A stretch of 64,000 bases of DNA from an uncultured Pelagibacteraceae bacterium (GTDB taxonomy: Bacteria; Pseudomonadota; Alphaproteobacteria; Pelagibacterales; Pelagibacteraceae). Location of the stretch: contig CACGUE010000002.1 of NCBI GenBank assembly GCA_902576115.1, positions 62,001 to 126,000 on the forward strand, read 5' to 3'. This document shows positions 8,557 through 17,874 of this stretch, one piece after another (the first letter of the stretch is position 1; every line of letters starts with the position of its first letter). A model generated the notes under the pieces. That model searched no databases and was not told the origin of the DNA. It saw nothing but the letters and a program-made list of their open reading frames with translations. Made by a program: the position numbers and the translations under genes.

Positions 8557-9496
8557 AAACTACTTTAAAATTTTAAGAGCTGGTATCAACACCACATATC
8601 AAGACTTAGGAAGAAATAATTTATACCATATTGGTATTCCTTTTAGTGGAGCGATGGACAAAAGAAATTTTCAATTGTTAAACTCACTTCTACAAAATGA
8701 TTACAATTCACCTGTAATAGAATTTGCTTATCAAGGCCCGCATTTGAAGTATTTTGGAAAAGATATTTTTTTTTGTATTTCTGGAAATGTATCATTTAAA
8801 ATTATATCAAAAGAGGGTGTTATTGATGGTAATTCCTACCAATGTTATTTGTTAAAAAATGGTGATGAAGTCGATATTCATTCAACCAACAAGTCTGTTT
8901 ATGGATATTTTTCGATTAATGGAACTTTTGGTGTTGATTATTATTGGGGAAGCTGCTCAATTAATACACAAGCTCAAATTGGACCAAATAATGGGAATAA
9001 ATTTTCTAAAGATTTAGAAATTGAATTAATTGATATTAATAATTCTTTTAACAAAAGAAAACTTGATTACTTAGGTAGCACTATTGAAAATATAAGGGTC
9101 ATTAAAGGGACAAACTATGATTATTTCTCTAAGTCTTCACAAAATAAATTCTTTAAAGAAAGTTTTAAAATTACAAAACTTTCAGACAGGATGGGTATGA
9201 GATTAGAAGGTCCAAAAATTGAAAATATCGTTGATCCTAATATAAAATCTGAAGGTTTGGTAAAAGGTGTAATTCAAATCACATCTGCCGGAGATCCAAT
9301 AATTATGTTATCAGATCATGGGACTATTGGGGGTTATCCGAAGATTGCAACTGTCATATCTGCTGACTATGATCGACTGGTACAATTAACACCAGGATCT
9401 AACATTAAATTTAAAGATGTAAGCTTAGAGGATGCTGAAACATTATATAAACTTTATCAGATGGAGACTAATAATCTTATTTCTCAAATTAAATGA
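8540..9496 (+). CDS. pxpC: 5-oxoprolinase subunit C (KipA / biotin-dependent carboxyltransferase family)
   Basis: 318 residues. The N-terminal AGINTTYQDLGR and GIPFSGAMDKRNFQLLN segments and the later SDRMGMRLEGP and SAGDPIIMLSDHGTIGGYPKIA segments are hallmarks of the PxpC/KipA family. It acts with PxpA and PxpB in ATP-dependent hydrolysis of 5-oxoproline in the cytoplasm. It overlaps pxpB upstream and shares an ATGA overlap with the downstream EamA transporter gene, so all three plus-strand genes form one transcription unit. Confidence 0.94.
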   Translation: MKSKDRNYFKILRAGINTTYQDLGRNNLYHIGIPFSGAMDKRNFQLLNSLLQNDYNSPVIEFAYQGPHLKYFGKDIFFCISGNVSFKIISKEGVIDGNSYQCYLLKNGDEVDIHSTNKSVYGYFSINGTFGVDYYWGSCSINTQAQIGPNNGNKFSKDLEIELIDINNSFNKRKLDYLGSTIENIRVIKGTNYDYFSKSSQNKFFKESFKITKLSDRMGMRLEGPKIENIVDPNIKSEGLVKGVIQITSAGDPIIMLSDHGTIGGYPKIATVISADYDRLVQLTPGSNIKFKDVSLEDAETLYKLYQMETNNLISQIK

Positions 9497-10368
9497 ATTT
9501 AATTACAAAATTACCAGGGCCGCTTATGATTTTTTTTGGTGCTTTCAGTTTAAGTTTTGGAGGATTGATAGTCAAATCTTTCGAAGGCTCCACTCTATGG
9601 CAGATTCTATTTTGGAGATCAGTTTTCTTTATAATTGTAGTTCTGATCTTTCTAATTATTAGTTATAAGCAAAATTTTATTTCAGCATTTTATAAATCTG
9701 GAATCCCTGGTCTTATTGGAGGCATTATACTTGCCTGTGGCTTTAGCGGTTATGTTTATGCAATGTATAATACTACTGTAGCAAATACTAATTTTATAAT
9801 TCAAACCCAAACATTATTTTTAGCAATCTTTGGATATATTTTTTTAAAAGAAAAAATAAACTTAATAACATTAACTTCTATAGTTTTAGCAATTTCTGGA
9901 ATAATTTTGATGGTTGGAAGTTCGTTAACAGTTGGACAAATGAGTGGAAATATTGCTGCTTTTATTATGCCAATATCATTCGCAACATTAATTTTAATAG
10001 TTAGAAAATTTCCAAGTGTAGATATGGTTCCATTACAATTTATTGCAGGCGTTATTGCATTGATTATCGGATATTTTATGTCTAAAACGATCTTTATATC
10101 TTTAAATGATATTTTTTTAGGATTTTTAGCTGGTTTTTTTCAACTTGGTTTTGGTTTTATTTTTATTACAATCGGCGCAAGATCTACACCTTCGGCCTTA
10201 GTTGGAATTATTATGTTATCAGAGGCTGTTTTGGGACCTTTTTGGGCATGGATATTTATTAACGAAAATGTGCCAATTTCTACAATAATTGGAGGATCAA
10301 TAATTATTTTTGCAGTAATTATACAATTTCTAGTTCTTTTGATTAACAAGAAAAAAAAACTAATATAA
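9493..10368 (+). CDS. EamA/DMT-family transporter (paralogue 1)
   Basis: 291 residues with about ten hydrophobic helices in two EamA repeats, the drug/metabolite transporter superfamily. The first repeat has the TLWQILFWRSVFF segment and NTTVANTNFIIQTQ; the second ends with LSEAVLGPFWAWIFINE followed by GGSIIIFAVI. Members usually export amino acids or related metabolites; the substrate cannot be read. Overlap by ATGA with pxpC suggests a role linked to 5-oxoproline or glutamate. Two further paralogues occur at 26007 and 33197. Confidence 0.88.
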   Translation: MNLITKLPGPLMIFFGAFSLSFGGLIVKSFEGSTLWQILFWRSVFFIIVVLIFLIISYKQNFISAFYKSGIPGLIGGIILACGFSGYVYAMYNTTVANTNFIIQTQTLFLAIFGYIFLKEKINLITLTSIVLAISGIILMVGSSLTVGQMSGNIAAFIMPISFATLILIVRKFPSVDMVPLQFIAGVIALIIGYFMSKTIFISLNDIFLGFLAGFFQLGFGFIFITIGARSTPSALVGIIMLSEAVLGPFWAWIFINENVPISTIIGGSIIIFAVIIQFLVLLINKKKKLI

Positions 10369-10372
10369 CGAT

Positions 10373-11311
10373 ATGAAAATAAAAAATAGCATTTTAATTT
10401 TAATATTAATTTTATTTTGTAATAACTCATTTGCTACTTTCAAATATAAAGAGGGAGATTATATTTCTGGAGGGATTAATATTACAAGCAAACACTCAAT
10501 TCCTTTAACTGAAGGTAATTGGCAAGTAATTTATCGTAATGGCATACATATTTTTAGAGGCATTCATGCCTACACTATAACTTTAGCACAAGTAGAAAAT
10601 AATATTCCAACAAAGTTTCTAGAAATTTCAAAAATAGAGGGATTAAGTGCAATCTTAGGTTATATTAATCCCATAATAATAACTGAAACATTTAAATCTA
10701 AAAGACACGGTTGTGTAGATAGACCATATTATACTTTACTAAAATATTATAAATCAAAAGGGGCAACCCATAATTGTTTATCTCTAAAACATATAGATAC
10801 AAACTATGAACTTTTTGAGAATAATGATCCTGACCGTGATTTAGGATATTTGATTAATTGGGTAGAAAAAAATGGATTGATTTTTCCTAAAACTTATTTG
10901 GCATATGACCTTTCAGTCTATATACCCAGAATATCTGATAGATATTTAACTATCGATTATTTAGAAACACCAGAGAATTTTGCTGGATACAATCCAATAT
11001 ATAGCTCTGAAACAAAAAGTGAGTTTCATCCTCAAAATATAAATAATTTTCCTGAGGCAAATAAAGTGATGAAGAAATGGATAAATTATATGTCATCCTA
11101 TCATATCGATATAGAAAATGGTTTAAGGATCAAAGAAAAGTACAAATTAAAATTTGACAATTTGCCACAACAATCAAAAAAATTAACTAAAAATGATAAC
11201 AATAAAAAAATGATTGAGGATTTAAAAAAAATTAATGATTTATATCAATCGGGTGCACTTTCAGAAGAAGAATTCAAGAAATTAAAGGATAAAATAATTA
11301 ATAATAATTAA
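10373..11311 (+). CDS. Secreted protein of unknown function with C-terminal SHOCT-like motif
   Basis: 312 residues. A signal peptide (about 1-21, ending NSFA) predicts export. The central part, residues 22-265, matches no family I recognise; it contains two cysteines (HGCVDRP and HNCLSLKH) that could form a disulfide. The C-terminal 35 residues, EDLKKINDLYQSGALSEEEF and onward, resemble a SHOCT domain, a short helical motif often at protein ends. It follows the EamA gene by 4 nt and precedes the gcv riboswitch. No terminator hairpin is obvious after it. Confidence 0.72.
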   Translation: MKIKNSILILILILFCNNSFATFKYKEGDYISGGINITSKHSIPLTEGNWQVIYRNGIHIFRGIHAYTITLAQVENNIPTKFLEISKIEGLSAILGYINPIIITETFKSKRHGCVDRPYYTLLKYYKSKGATHNCLSLKHIDTNYELFENNDPDRDLGYLINWVEKNGLIFPKTYLAYDLSVYIPRISDRYLTIDYLETPENFAGYNPIYSSETKSEFHPQNINNFPEANKVMKKWINYMSSYHIDIENGLRIKEKYKLKFDNLPQQSKKLTKNDNNKKMIEDLKKINDLYQSGALSEEEFKKLKDKIINNN

Positions 11312-11349
11312 ATATATTAATAAATTAGTAGATTAAATTTTGTAATTAA

Positions 11350-11520
11350 TCTATAAAGGTCTTACGGGAGAATGGTGTGAAATAAAACCTGCCGAAGGAG
11401 CAACCACCCCGGAAACTCTCAGGCAAATGGACCGTACATATTAACTCTGGAAAGAGAATAATTCTCGCCGAAGGAGCAAATCTCTCAGGCAAAAAGACAG
11501 AGGGGGCATAAAGAGTTAAT
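11350..11520 (+). promoter_or_regulatory. Tandem glycine riboswitch in front of gcvT
   Basis: Two glycine aptamers lie in series. Aptamer 1 (about 11358-11433) has P1 GGTC/GACC and the conserved GCCGAAGGAGCAA (11391-11403) and CTCTCAGGCAAA blocks. Aptamer 2 (about 11445-11503) has P1 CTCTG (11445-11449) with CAGAG (11498-11502) and repeats the same blocks. There is no terminator hairpin; instead ATTAACTCT (11440-11448) is perfectly complementary to AGAGTTAAT (11512-11520) just before the gcvT ATG. Glycine binding would stabilise P1 and free the start site, giving glycine-activated translation. The aptamers are a known family; the switching mechanism is my inference. Confidence 0.95.
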
Positions 11521-12627
11521 ATGAATATAAAAAAAACATCATTAAATAATCTTCATATCAAGTATGGAGCAAAGCTCGTAGAGTTTGCTGGTTATCAAAT
11601 GCCCATTCAATATAAAGATGGAATTATTCAAGAGCATAAATACACACGTTCACACTCTGGGATTTTTGATGTTTCTCATATGGGTCAATTATTTATATCT
11701 GGTGGAGATGACCTTACAAATAATCTTGAGAAGATTTTCCCTGCAGATTTAAAAAAATTGAAAACTAATCAAAGCAAGTATTCATTTTTAATGAATAACA
11801 AAGGAGGAATTCAGGACGATCTGATAATTACTAAAACATCTGATGGATTTTTAATTATCTTGAATGCTGCATGCAAGTATAATGATTATGAAGTAATAAA
11901 ATCTAAACTTGATAATCAATATAAATTAAATCTTGACGAGTCATTGTCATTAATTGCATTACAGGGCCCTGAAGCAAAAAATGTTTTAAATAAAGTTATA
12001 CCTGGTTGTAACAGTCTAAAATTTATGAACGGTAACAACTATGTCTATAATAATAAAAAAATATACATAACTAGATCAGGATATACTGGTGAGGATGGAT
12101 TTGAAATTTCTATAAAACATAGTGATGCTGAAACTTTTGTAGAAAGTTTGATAGAAAATGGATCTAAATTGATTGGTTTAGGAGCAAGAGATACATTAAG
12201 AATGGAAGCTGGACTGTGCCTGTATGGAAATGATTTAGACAACGATACAAGTCCTATCGAAGCTAATCTAAAATGGGCAATACCTAAGAGCAGAATTGAG
12301 ACTGAATTTGTTGGATCAGAAGTTTTAAAAAACCAATTTCAAAGCGGAGTAAAAAAATTGAGAGTTGGCATAAAACCAGACAGCAAAGTAATTGCTAGAG
12401 GAAATACCAAAATTTACAATGATAAAAATCAAGAAATTGGGAAAGTAACAAGTGGCACATTTGGACCAAGCGTTGAACATCCAATAGCAATGGGATATGT
12501 CGATAATAGTTATTCAACTGTAAATACAAAAATATTTCTTGAAGTTAGAGGAAAAAAAATTCCTGCAAATATTTGTAACTTACCGTTTTATAAAAAAAAT
12601 TACGTAAAAGGGGAAATTAATGTCTGA
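11521..12627 (+). CDS. gcvT: Aminomethyltransferase, glycine cleavage T protein
   Basis: Transfers the methylene group from the aminomethyl-lipoyl arm of GcvH to tetrahydrofolate, releasing ammonia. 368 residues. Family segments include [24 protein letters not shown], the [10 protein letters not shown] block and [19 protein letters not shown], followed by the C-terminal barrel with [16 protein letters not shown]. The start codon directly follows the riboswitch. It overlaps gcvH by 8 nt. In an organism that takes glycine from seawater this feeds C1 units and serine synthesis. Confidence 0.97.
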   Translation: MNIKKTSLNNLHIKYGAKLVEFAGYQMPIQYKDGIIQEHKYTRSHSGIFDVSHMGQLFISGGDDLTNNLEKIFPADLKKLKTNQSKYSFLMNNKGGIQDDLIITKTSDGFLIILNAACKYNDYEVIKSKLDNQYKLNLDESLSLIALQGPEAKNVLNKVIPGCNSLKFMNGNNYVYNNKKIYITRSGYTGEDGFEISIKHSDAETFVESLIENGSKLIGLGARDTLRMEAGLCLYGNDLDNDTSPIEANLKWAIPKSRIETEFVGSEVLKNQFQSGVKKLRVGIKPDSKVIARGNTKIYNDKNQEIGKVTSGTFGPSVEHPIAMGYVDNSYSTVNTKIFLEVRGKKIPANICNLPFYKKNYVKGEINV

Positions 12628-13000
12628 AGTTAAATATTCAAAAGAACATGAGTGGATTAAACTAGATGGAGAAGAAGCTACAATTGGAATAACTAAGCAT
12701 GCAACAGAAATGCTTGGGGATATAGTATTTGTAGAACTCCCAGAGAAAGGTTCACATGTTGATAAAGATGGAACTGCTGGCGTAGTTGAGTCAACGAAAG
12801 CTGCTAGCGATGTATACACTCCTGTTAGTGGAGAAGTTATAGATACAAATCAAATGATAGTTGATGATCCATCAAAAATAAATGAAGACCCAGAAGAATC
12901 TGCATGGTTTTTTAAACTTAAAATAAAAGACAAAAACGAAATGGACAGTCTAATGAATAAAGAGGAATATGAAAAATTTTCAAAGGAGACATCAGCATAA
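12620..13000 (+). CDS. gcvH: Glycine cleavage system H protein
   Basis: 126-residue lipoyl carrier that shuttles the aminomethyl intermediate between P, T and L proteins. The lipoylated lysine is Lys60 in [14 protein letters not shown]. The N-terminal [20 protein letters not shown] and C-terminal [11 protein letters not shown] segments are typical. It overlaps gcvT by 8 nt and shares one base with the gcvP start (TAATG), so the three genes are translationally coupled. No lipoyl synthase or GcvL gene is in the window. Confidence 0.97.
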   Translation: MSEVKYSKEHEWIKLDGEEATIGITKHATEMLGDIVFVELPEKGSHVDKDGTAGVVESTKAASDVYTPVSGEVIDTNQMIVDDPSKINEDPEESAWFFKLKIKDKNEMDSLMNKEEYEKFSKETSA

Positions 13001-15870
13001 TGCTACCAAATTCAGAAAAAGATTTTATTAAAAGACACATCGGACCTTCTAAAGAAGACCAATCAAAAATGTTAAAAGAATTAAATTATCAATCAATAGA
13101 TCATTTAATGAATAACACTGTTCCAGAAAAAATAATGTTTAAGGGTGAGCTTAATATTGGAGAGTCTAATTCAGAATATGAGGCTTTAAGAAAATTAAGA
13201 GCAATTTCAAAAAAAAATCATGTTTACTCAAATTTTATTGGAATGGGTTATTATGGAACTTATACGCCATATGTCATTCTAAGAAATATTTTAGAAAATC
13301 CAGGTTGGTATACATCATATACACCGTATCAGCCTGAAGTAGCTCAAGGAAGACTTGAGATGTTGTTAAACTTTCAACAGATGATTGTTGATTTTACTGG
13401 AATGGATATCGCTAATGCTTCTTTATTGGATGAAGGTACAGCAGCAGCAGAAGCCATGGGTCTTAGTCATAGATTAAATAAAAAAGATAGTAATTTAGTT
13501 TTTGTATCTGAGAATTGCCATCCTCAAACAATAAATGTAATTCAAACTAGAGCTGAACCAATGGGTTTAAAAGTTTTAGTTGGAAAAGAAGATGAAGTTT
13601 TAGACCAATTAAAAGAAGATCTAGTTTGTGGAATTTTACAATATCCTGGAACTTTAGGAGATATTAAAGACCCAAGTGAAGCAATTAGCAAAATTCATAA
13701 AAAAAACGGTAAGGCTGTATTAGCTTGTGATTTATTAGCTTTAGCAAAATTAAAAACACCAAGAGAACTTGGTGCTGATATAGCAGTAGGAAGCTCTCAG
13801 CGATTTGGAATACCAATGGGGTATGGAGGTCCACATGCAGCATTTTTTGCAACTAAAGATGAGTATAAGAGATCGATGCCTGGTAGAATTGTTGGTGTGT
13901 CAGTTGATAGACATGGTAACAAGGCATACAGATTATCTTTACAAACTAGAGAGCAACACATCAGAAGAGATAAGGCGACAAGCAATATTTGTACTGCACA
14001 AGCTTTATTAGCAATTGTTTCAGCAGCATATGCTATTTATCATGGTCCAGATGGAATTAAAAATATTTCTGAAAGAGTTTCTCAATTAGCAAAAAGTTTT
14101 GCTGATAAAATAAAACAGTCAGGTTATGAAATTTATTCTGACTATTTTTTTGATACTGTTACAATTATTACCAAAGAAAAGACTGATCAAATTTATAAAA
14201 ATGCTCTAAATCAGAAAGTAAATATACGAAAAGTAAATTCTGAAATGCTTGCTGTCTCTTTCGATGAAAGAAAAAACGTTTATAGAGTAAATCAATTATT
14301 AAAAATTTTTAATGCTGCAGAGTCAATCAAAAAAGAGGATCCTTCAATTAAATTACCTAATTTACCAAAAAATTTATTAAGAACTTCAAAATATTTAGAG
14401 CATCCAATTTTTAACTTATATCATTCAGAAACTGAAATGCTTAGATATCTTAAAAAGCTAGAGGATAAGGATATAGCATTGAATAGAACTATGATAGCAC
14501 TTGGTTCGTGCACAATGAAGTTAAATGCTGCTGCTGAAATGATACCGATTTCTTGGAAAGAATTTGCAGAACCTCATCCTTTTGTTCCAGTTGAACAAAT
14601 GGAAGGTTTTAGAGATTTGTTTACTGATTTAAAAAATTGGTTGAGATCTATAACAGGTTTTTCTGGTGTCTCTCTACAACCTAATGCAGGTGCTCAAGGA
14701 GAATATGCAGGTCTAATGGTTATAAGAAAGTACCACTTAGATAGAGATGAAGCTCATCGTAATATATGTTTAATCCCAAGTTCGGCACATGGTACAAATC
14801 CAGCAAGCGCACAAATGGTTGGAATGAAAGTGGTTGTTGTTAATTGTGATAAAGAGGGAAATGTAGATTTCGACGATTTAAAGAAAAAAGTAGAGCAACA
14901 TTCAGAAAATCTCGCAGCTTTAATGGTAACTTACCCATCTACCCATGGAGTATTTGAGGAAAAAATAACTGATATTTGTGAGTTAGTTCATAAACATGGT
15001 GGACAGGTCTATATGGATGGAGCAAATTTAAATGCCCTTGTTGGAGTTGCAAAGCCTGGAAATTTTGGTCCAGATGTTTGTCATATTAATCTGCATAAAA
15101 CATTTTGTATTCCACACGGTGGCGGTGGACCTGGAATGGGACCTATAGCTTGTAAAAAACATTTACAAGTTTATCTGCCTAATCATCCAGTAATAAAAGA
15201 TTGCGGACCAACAAGTGGAATTGGAGCAGTATCAGCAGCTCCTTGGGGTAGCTCAAGTATTCTATCAATCTCTTGGATGTATATTAAAATGATGGGATCA
15301 GAAGGATTAAAGCTTGCTACTCAAGTTGCAATTTTAAACGCAAATTATATTGCTCATAGACTAAAAGATCACTTTCCAATTTTGTACAAAGGCGCAAATG
15401 GCAATGTTGCACATGAGTGCATAATTGATATTAGAAATATTAAATCTGAAACAGGAGTAACTGAAGAAGATATTGCGAAAAGAATGATAGATTTTGGATT
15501 TCACGCACCAACTATGTCATGGCCTGTCGCTGGCACTATGATGATAGAGCCAACCGAAAGTGAAGGGTTATCAGAAATAGACAGATTTTGTGACACTTTA
15601 ATTAAGATTAAACAAGAAATTGAAAAAATTAAATCAGGTGAATTTGATAAAATTGATAATCCAATTAAAAACGCTCCTCACACTGATACTGAATTATCAT
15701 CAGATGTATGGGAACATAAATATTCAAGACAAGAAGCAGCATATCCTGCAAGTTTTTTAAAACAAAACAAATTTTGGCCTCCAGTTGCTCGGGTAGACAA
15801 TGTTTATGGAGATAAAAATATATTCTGCACATGCCCAAGTATGGATGAGTTTAAAGAAGACGCAGCATAG
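13000..15870 (+). CDS. gcvP: Glycine dehydrogenase (decarboxylating), glycine cleavage P protein
   Basis: 956 residues, the single-chain homodimeric form of P protein rather than the split GcvPA/GcvPB form. It decarboxylates glycine with pyridoxal phosphate and loads the aminomethyl group on GcvH. The cofactor lysine is Lys700 in INLHKTFCIPHGGGGPG; the N-terminal half holds FIGMGYYGTYTP and the second half ALGSCTMKLNAAAEM. It is third in the riboswitch-led operon. Only 5 nt separate its stop from the next gene, so transcription probably continues into the lipid-modification genes. Confidence 0.97.
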   Translation: MLPNSEKDFIKRHIGPSKEDQSKMLKELNYQSIDHLMNNTVPEKIMFKGELNIGESNSEYEALRKLRAISKKNHVYSNFIGMGYYGTYTPYVILRNILENPGWYTSYTPYQPEVAQGRLEMLLNFQQMIVDFTGMDIANASLLDEGTAAAEAMGLSHRLNKKDSNLVFVSENCHPQTINVIQTRAEPMGLKVLVGKEDEVLDQLKEDLVCGILQYPGTLGDIKDPSEAISKIHKKNGKAVLACDLLALAKLKTPRELGADIAVGSSQRFGIPMGYGGPHAAFFATKDEYKRSMPGRIVGVSVDRHGNKAYRLSLQTREQHIRRDKATSNICTAQALLAIVSAAYAIYHGPDGIKNISERVSQLAKSFADKIKQSGYEIYSDYFFDTVTIITKEKTDQIYKNALNQKVNIRKVNSEMLAVSFDERKNVYRVNQLLKIFNAAESIKKEDPSIKLPNLPKNLLRTSKYLEHPIFNLYHSETEMLRYLKKLEDKDIALNRTMIALGSCTMKLNAAAEMIPISWKEFAEPHPFVPVEQMEGFRDLFTDLKNWLRSITGFSGVSLQPNAGAQGEYAGLMVIRKYHLDRDEAHRNICLIPSSAHGTNPASAQMVGMKVVVVNCDKEGNVDFDDLKKKVEQHSENLAALMVTYPSTHGVFEEKITDICELVHKHGGQVYMDGANLNALVGVAKPGNFGPDVCHINLHKTFCIPHGGGGPGMGPIACKKHLQVYLPNHPVIKDCGPTSGIGAVSAAPWGSSSILSISWMYIKMMGSEGLKLATQVAILNANYIAHRLKDHFPILYKGANGNVAHECIIDIRNIKSETGVTEEDIAKRMIDFGFHAPTMSWPVAGTMMIEPTESEGLSEIDRFCDTLIKIKQEIEKIKSGEFDKIDNPIKNAPHTDTELSSDVWEHKYSRQEAAYPASFLKQNKFWPPVARVDNVYGDKNIFCTCPSMDEFKEDAA

Positions 15871-15875
15871 CCTTA

Positions 15876-17114
15876 ATGCGAATTGCAGTAATTGGATCAG
15901 GAATCTCTGGTTTATCAGCAGCACAAAAGCTTTCCAAAAAACACCACGTTGATTTATTCGAAAGCGAAGATCATTTTGGTGGTCATTCATATACTTTAGA
16001 CACTTTAATTAATGGTAAAAAAGTTCCAGTAGATATTGGCTTTATTGTTTTTAATCATGAAACTTATCCAAATCTCATAAATTTTTTTAACGAATTAAAA
16101 ATTGAAATTGAAAAAAGTGATATGTCATTTTCTGTTTCTGTAAAAGATACAAATTATGAATATTGTGGCAGAGGCTTAAATGGAATTTTTGCAAATAAAG
16201 CTAATCTTTTTAATTTAAAGTTTTTAAAAATGTTTTTTGATATTATAAATTTCTACAAAAAGTGTGATCAAATTAAAAATTTAAATGAAGAGATTACTCT
16301 TGGTGAATTTCTTGAAAAAAATAAATGGTCAAAAAATTTTATTAATTTTCATCTAATACCAATGGTTTCTGCGATCTGGTCTATGCCACCAGTAGAAGCA
16401 AATCAAATGCCAATTAAATTTTTCTTAAAATTTTTTCAAAATCATGGACTTTTTAAATTAAAAAATAGACCACAATGGTACACAGTCACCAACAGAAGTA
16501 GAACTTATGTAGAGAAAGTATTAACTCAAATAAGTGGAGAATATTTTAAAAATTACAAAATTAGTTCGATAAAAAGAAATAAAATTGGTGTTCAAGTATA
16601 TTATGGTGCTAGCAACGAATTTTTTGACTATGATAAAGTTGTTATCGCTACTCATGCAGATGATGCATTGAAAATATTGAGCGAGCCGACTGATGATGAA
16701 AAAAAAATACTTTCAAATTTTAAATATAAACCCAATCTAGCAGTAATACATACTGATGATGTATGTATGCCAAATAATAAAAAAGTTTGGTCTTCATGGA
16801 ATTCCTCAGTTGATAAGTTAGATATTAGCAAAACATCGCTTACTTATTGGCTTAACTTATTGCAAAACTTGAAAACAGAAAAAAATATTTTCTTAACCTT
16901 AAATCCTTTTTTTGAAATAGATCAAAAAAAAGTCCTACAAAAAGTTACTTTTACCCACCCTTATTTTGACCAAGATGCTTTGAATAATCAAAAATTATTA
17001 AAAGAAATACAAAATAAAAGAAATGTATTGTTTTGTGGAAGTTATTTTGGTTACGGTTTTCATGAAGATGGAATAAAATCATCCATTAAAATGATTGAAA
17101 ACCTGAATGATTAA
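15876..17114 (+). CDS. FAD/NAD(P)-binding amine-oxidase-like protein (COG2907 type)
   Basis: 412 residues. The N-terminal dinucleotide fold GSGISGLSAAQKL is followed by FGGHSYTLD, and the C-terminal end FCGSYFGYGFHEDG closes the FAD site, as in flavin amine-oxidase-like oxidoreductases of COG2907. Homologues are usually clustered with DUF1365 and Cfa-type methyltransferase genes, exactly as here, and in some alphaproteobacteria the group is linked to singlet-oxygen responses and fatty-acid modification (from memory). It probably oxidises or desaturates a methylated acyl chain; this is inference. It lies 5 nt after gcvP and overlaps the next gene by 8 nt. Confidence 0.85.
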   Translation: MRIAVIGSGISGLSAAQKLSKKHHVDLFESEDHFGGHSYTLDTLINGKKVPVDIGFIVFNHETYPNLINFFNELKIEIEKSDMSFSVSVKDTNYEYCGRGLNGIFANKANLFNLKFLKMFFDIINFYKKCDQIKNLNEEITLGEFLEKNKWSKNFINFHLIPMVSAIWSMPPVEANQMPIKFFLKFFQNHGLFKLKNRPQWYTVTNRSRTYVEKVLTQISGEYFKNYKISSIKRNKIGVQVYYGASNEFFDYDKVVIATHADDALKILSEPTDDEKKILSNFKYKPNLAVIHTDDVCMPNNKKVWSSWNSSVDKLDISKTSLTYWLNLLQNLKTEKNIFLTLNPFFEIDQKKVLQKVTFTHPYFDQDALNNQKLLKEIQNKRNVLFCGSYFGYGFHEDGIKSSIKMIENLND

Positions 17115-17874
17115 AAATTCTAATATTTATGAAGGTAAAGTAATTCATAAAAGATTTAAGCCAAAATATCACTTTTTTAAATACAACGTTTTTTCACTCT
17201 TTTTAGATCTTGATGAAATTAATTTGATACAAAAAAAAATTAAAATTTTTTCTAACAATAGTTTTAATATTTTAAGTTTTTATGACAAAGATCACGGACC
17301 TAGAGATGGTAGTGATTTAAAAGCCTGGGTAATAGAAAATTTAAAATCAAACAACATTCAATTTGAAAATATAAAGGTAAAATTACTTTGTTATCCTAGA
17401 ATATTTGGTTACGTATTTAATCCATTAAGTATTTTTTTCGTTTATGATAATCATTCAAAAATTATAGCTATCTTGTATGAAGTTAAAAACACATTTGGTG
17501 AGCAACATACTTATATATTTAAAGTCAACGACGAAAAAATAATTAAAAATAGCTGTGAGAAGAAGTTTTTCGTTTCACCATTTATTGAAATGAAAAGTAA
17601 ATACAATTTTAGAATCCTTAAACCTGAAAAAATGTTATCCGTAATTATTGATCAAAGTGATAAGGAGGGAAAATTGTTATATGCTTCACAAGATGGGGTT
17701 GCAAAAGAAATTAACAATAAAAATATCCTTATATCTTATATTTCTCACCCTTTAATGACCTTTAAAGTTATTGCCGCAATCCATTTTGAAGCATTAAAAT
17801 TATGGTTAAAGGGAGTTAAGTTAGTAAAAAAAAATATAAAAATAAAAAATAATATTACGTTTGAAAAAAAATGA
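17107..17874 (+). CDS. DUF1365 protein
   Basis: 255 residues. Typical DUF1365 features: the N-terminal IYEGKVIHKRFKPKYHFFKY, then HGPRDGSDL, LLCYPRIFGYVFNPLSIFFVYD, and a later EVKNTFGEQHTYIF. The biochemical role of the family is not established; it almost always sits between a COG2907 flavoprotein and a Cfa-type methyltransferase and is presumed to act on the same acyl-lipid substrate. It overlaps both neighbours (8 nt upstream, ATGA downstream). Confidence 0.88.
   Translation: MIKNSNIYEGKVIHKRFKPKYHFFKYNVFSLFLDLDEINLIQKKIKIFSNNSFNILSFYDKDHGPRDGSDLKAWVIENLKSNNIQFENIKVKLLCYPRIFGYVFNPLSIFFVYDNHSKIIAILYEVKNTFGEQHTYIFKVNDEKIIKNSCEKKFFVSPFIEMKSKYNFRILKPEKMLSVIIDQSDKEGKLLYASQDGVAKEINNKNILISYISHPLMTFKVIAAIHFEALKLWLKGVKLVKKNIKIKNNITFEKK

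Noticed and set aside
9432..9662. 76-codon ORF bridging pxpC and the EamA gene
   Set aside because: Out of frame with two well-supported genes and without family features.
15876..17114. Phytoene desaturase (carotenoid synthesis) for the FAD protein after gcvP
   Set aside because: The length, FGGHSYTLD segment and DUF1365/Cfa neighbours fit COG2907 better; no crt genes nearby.
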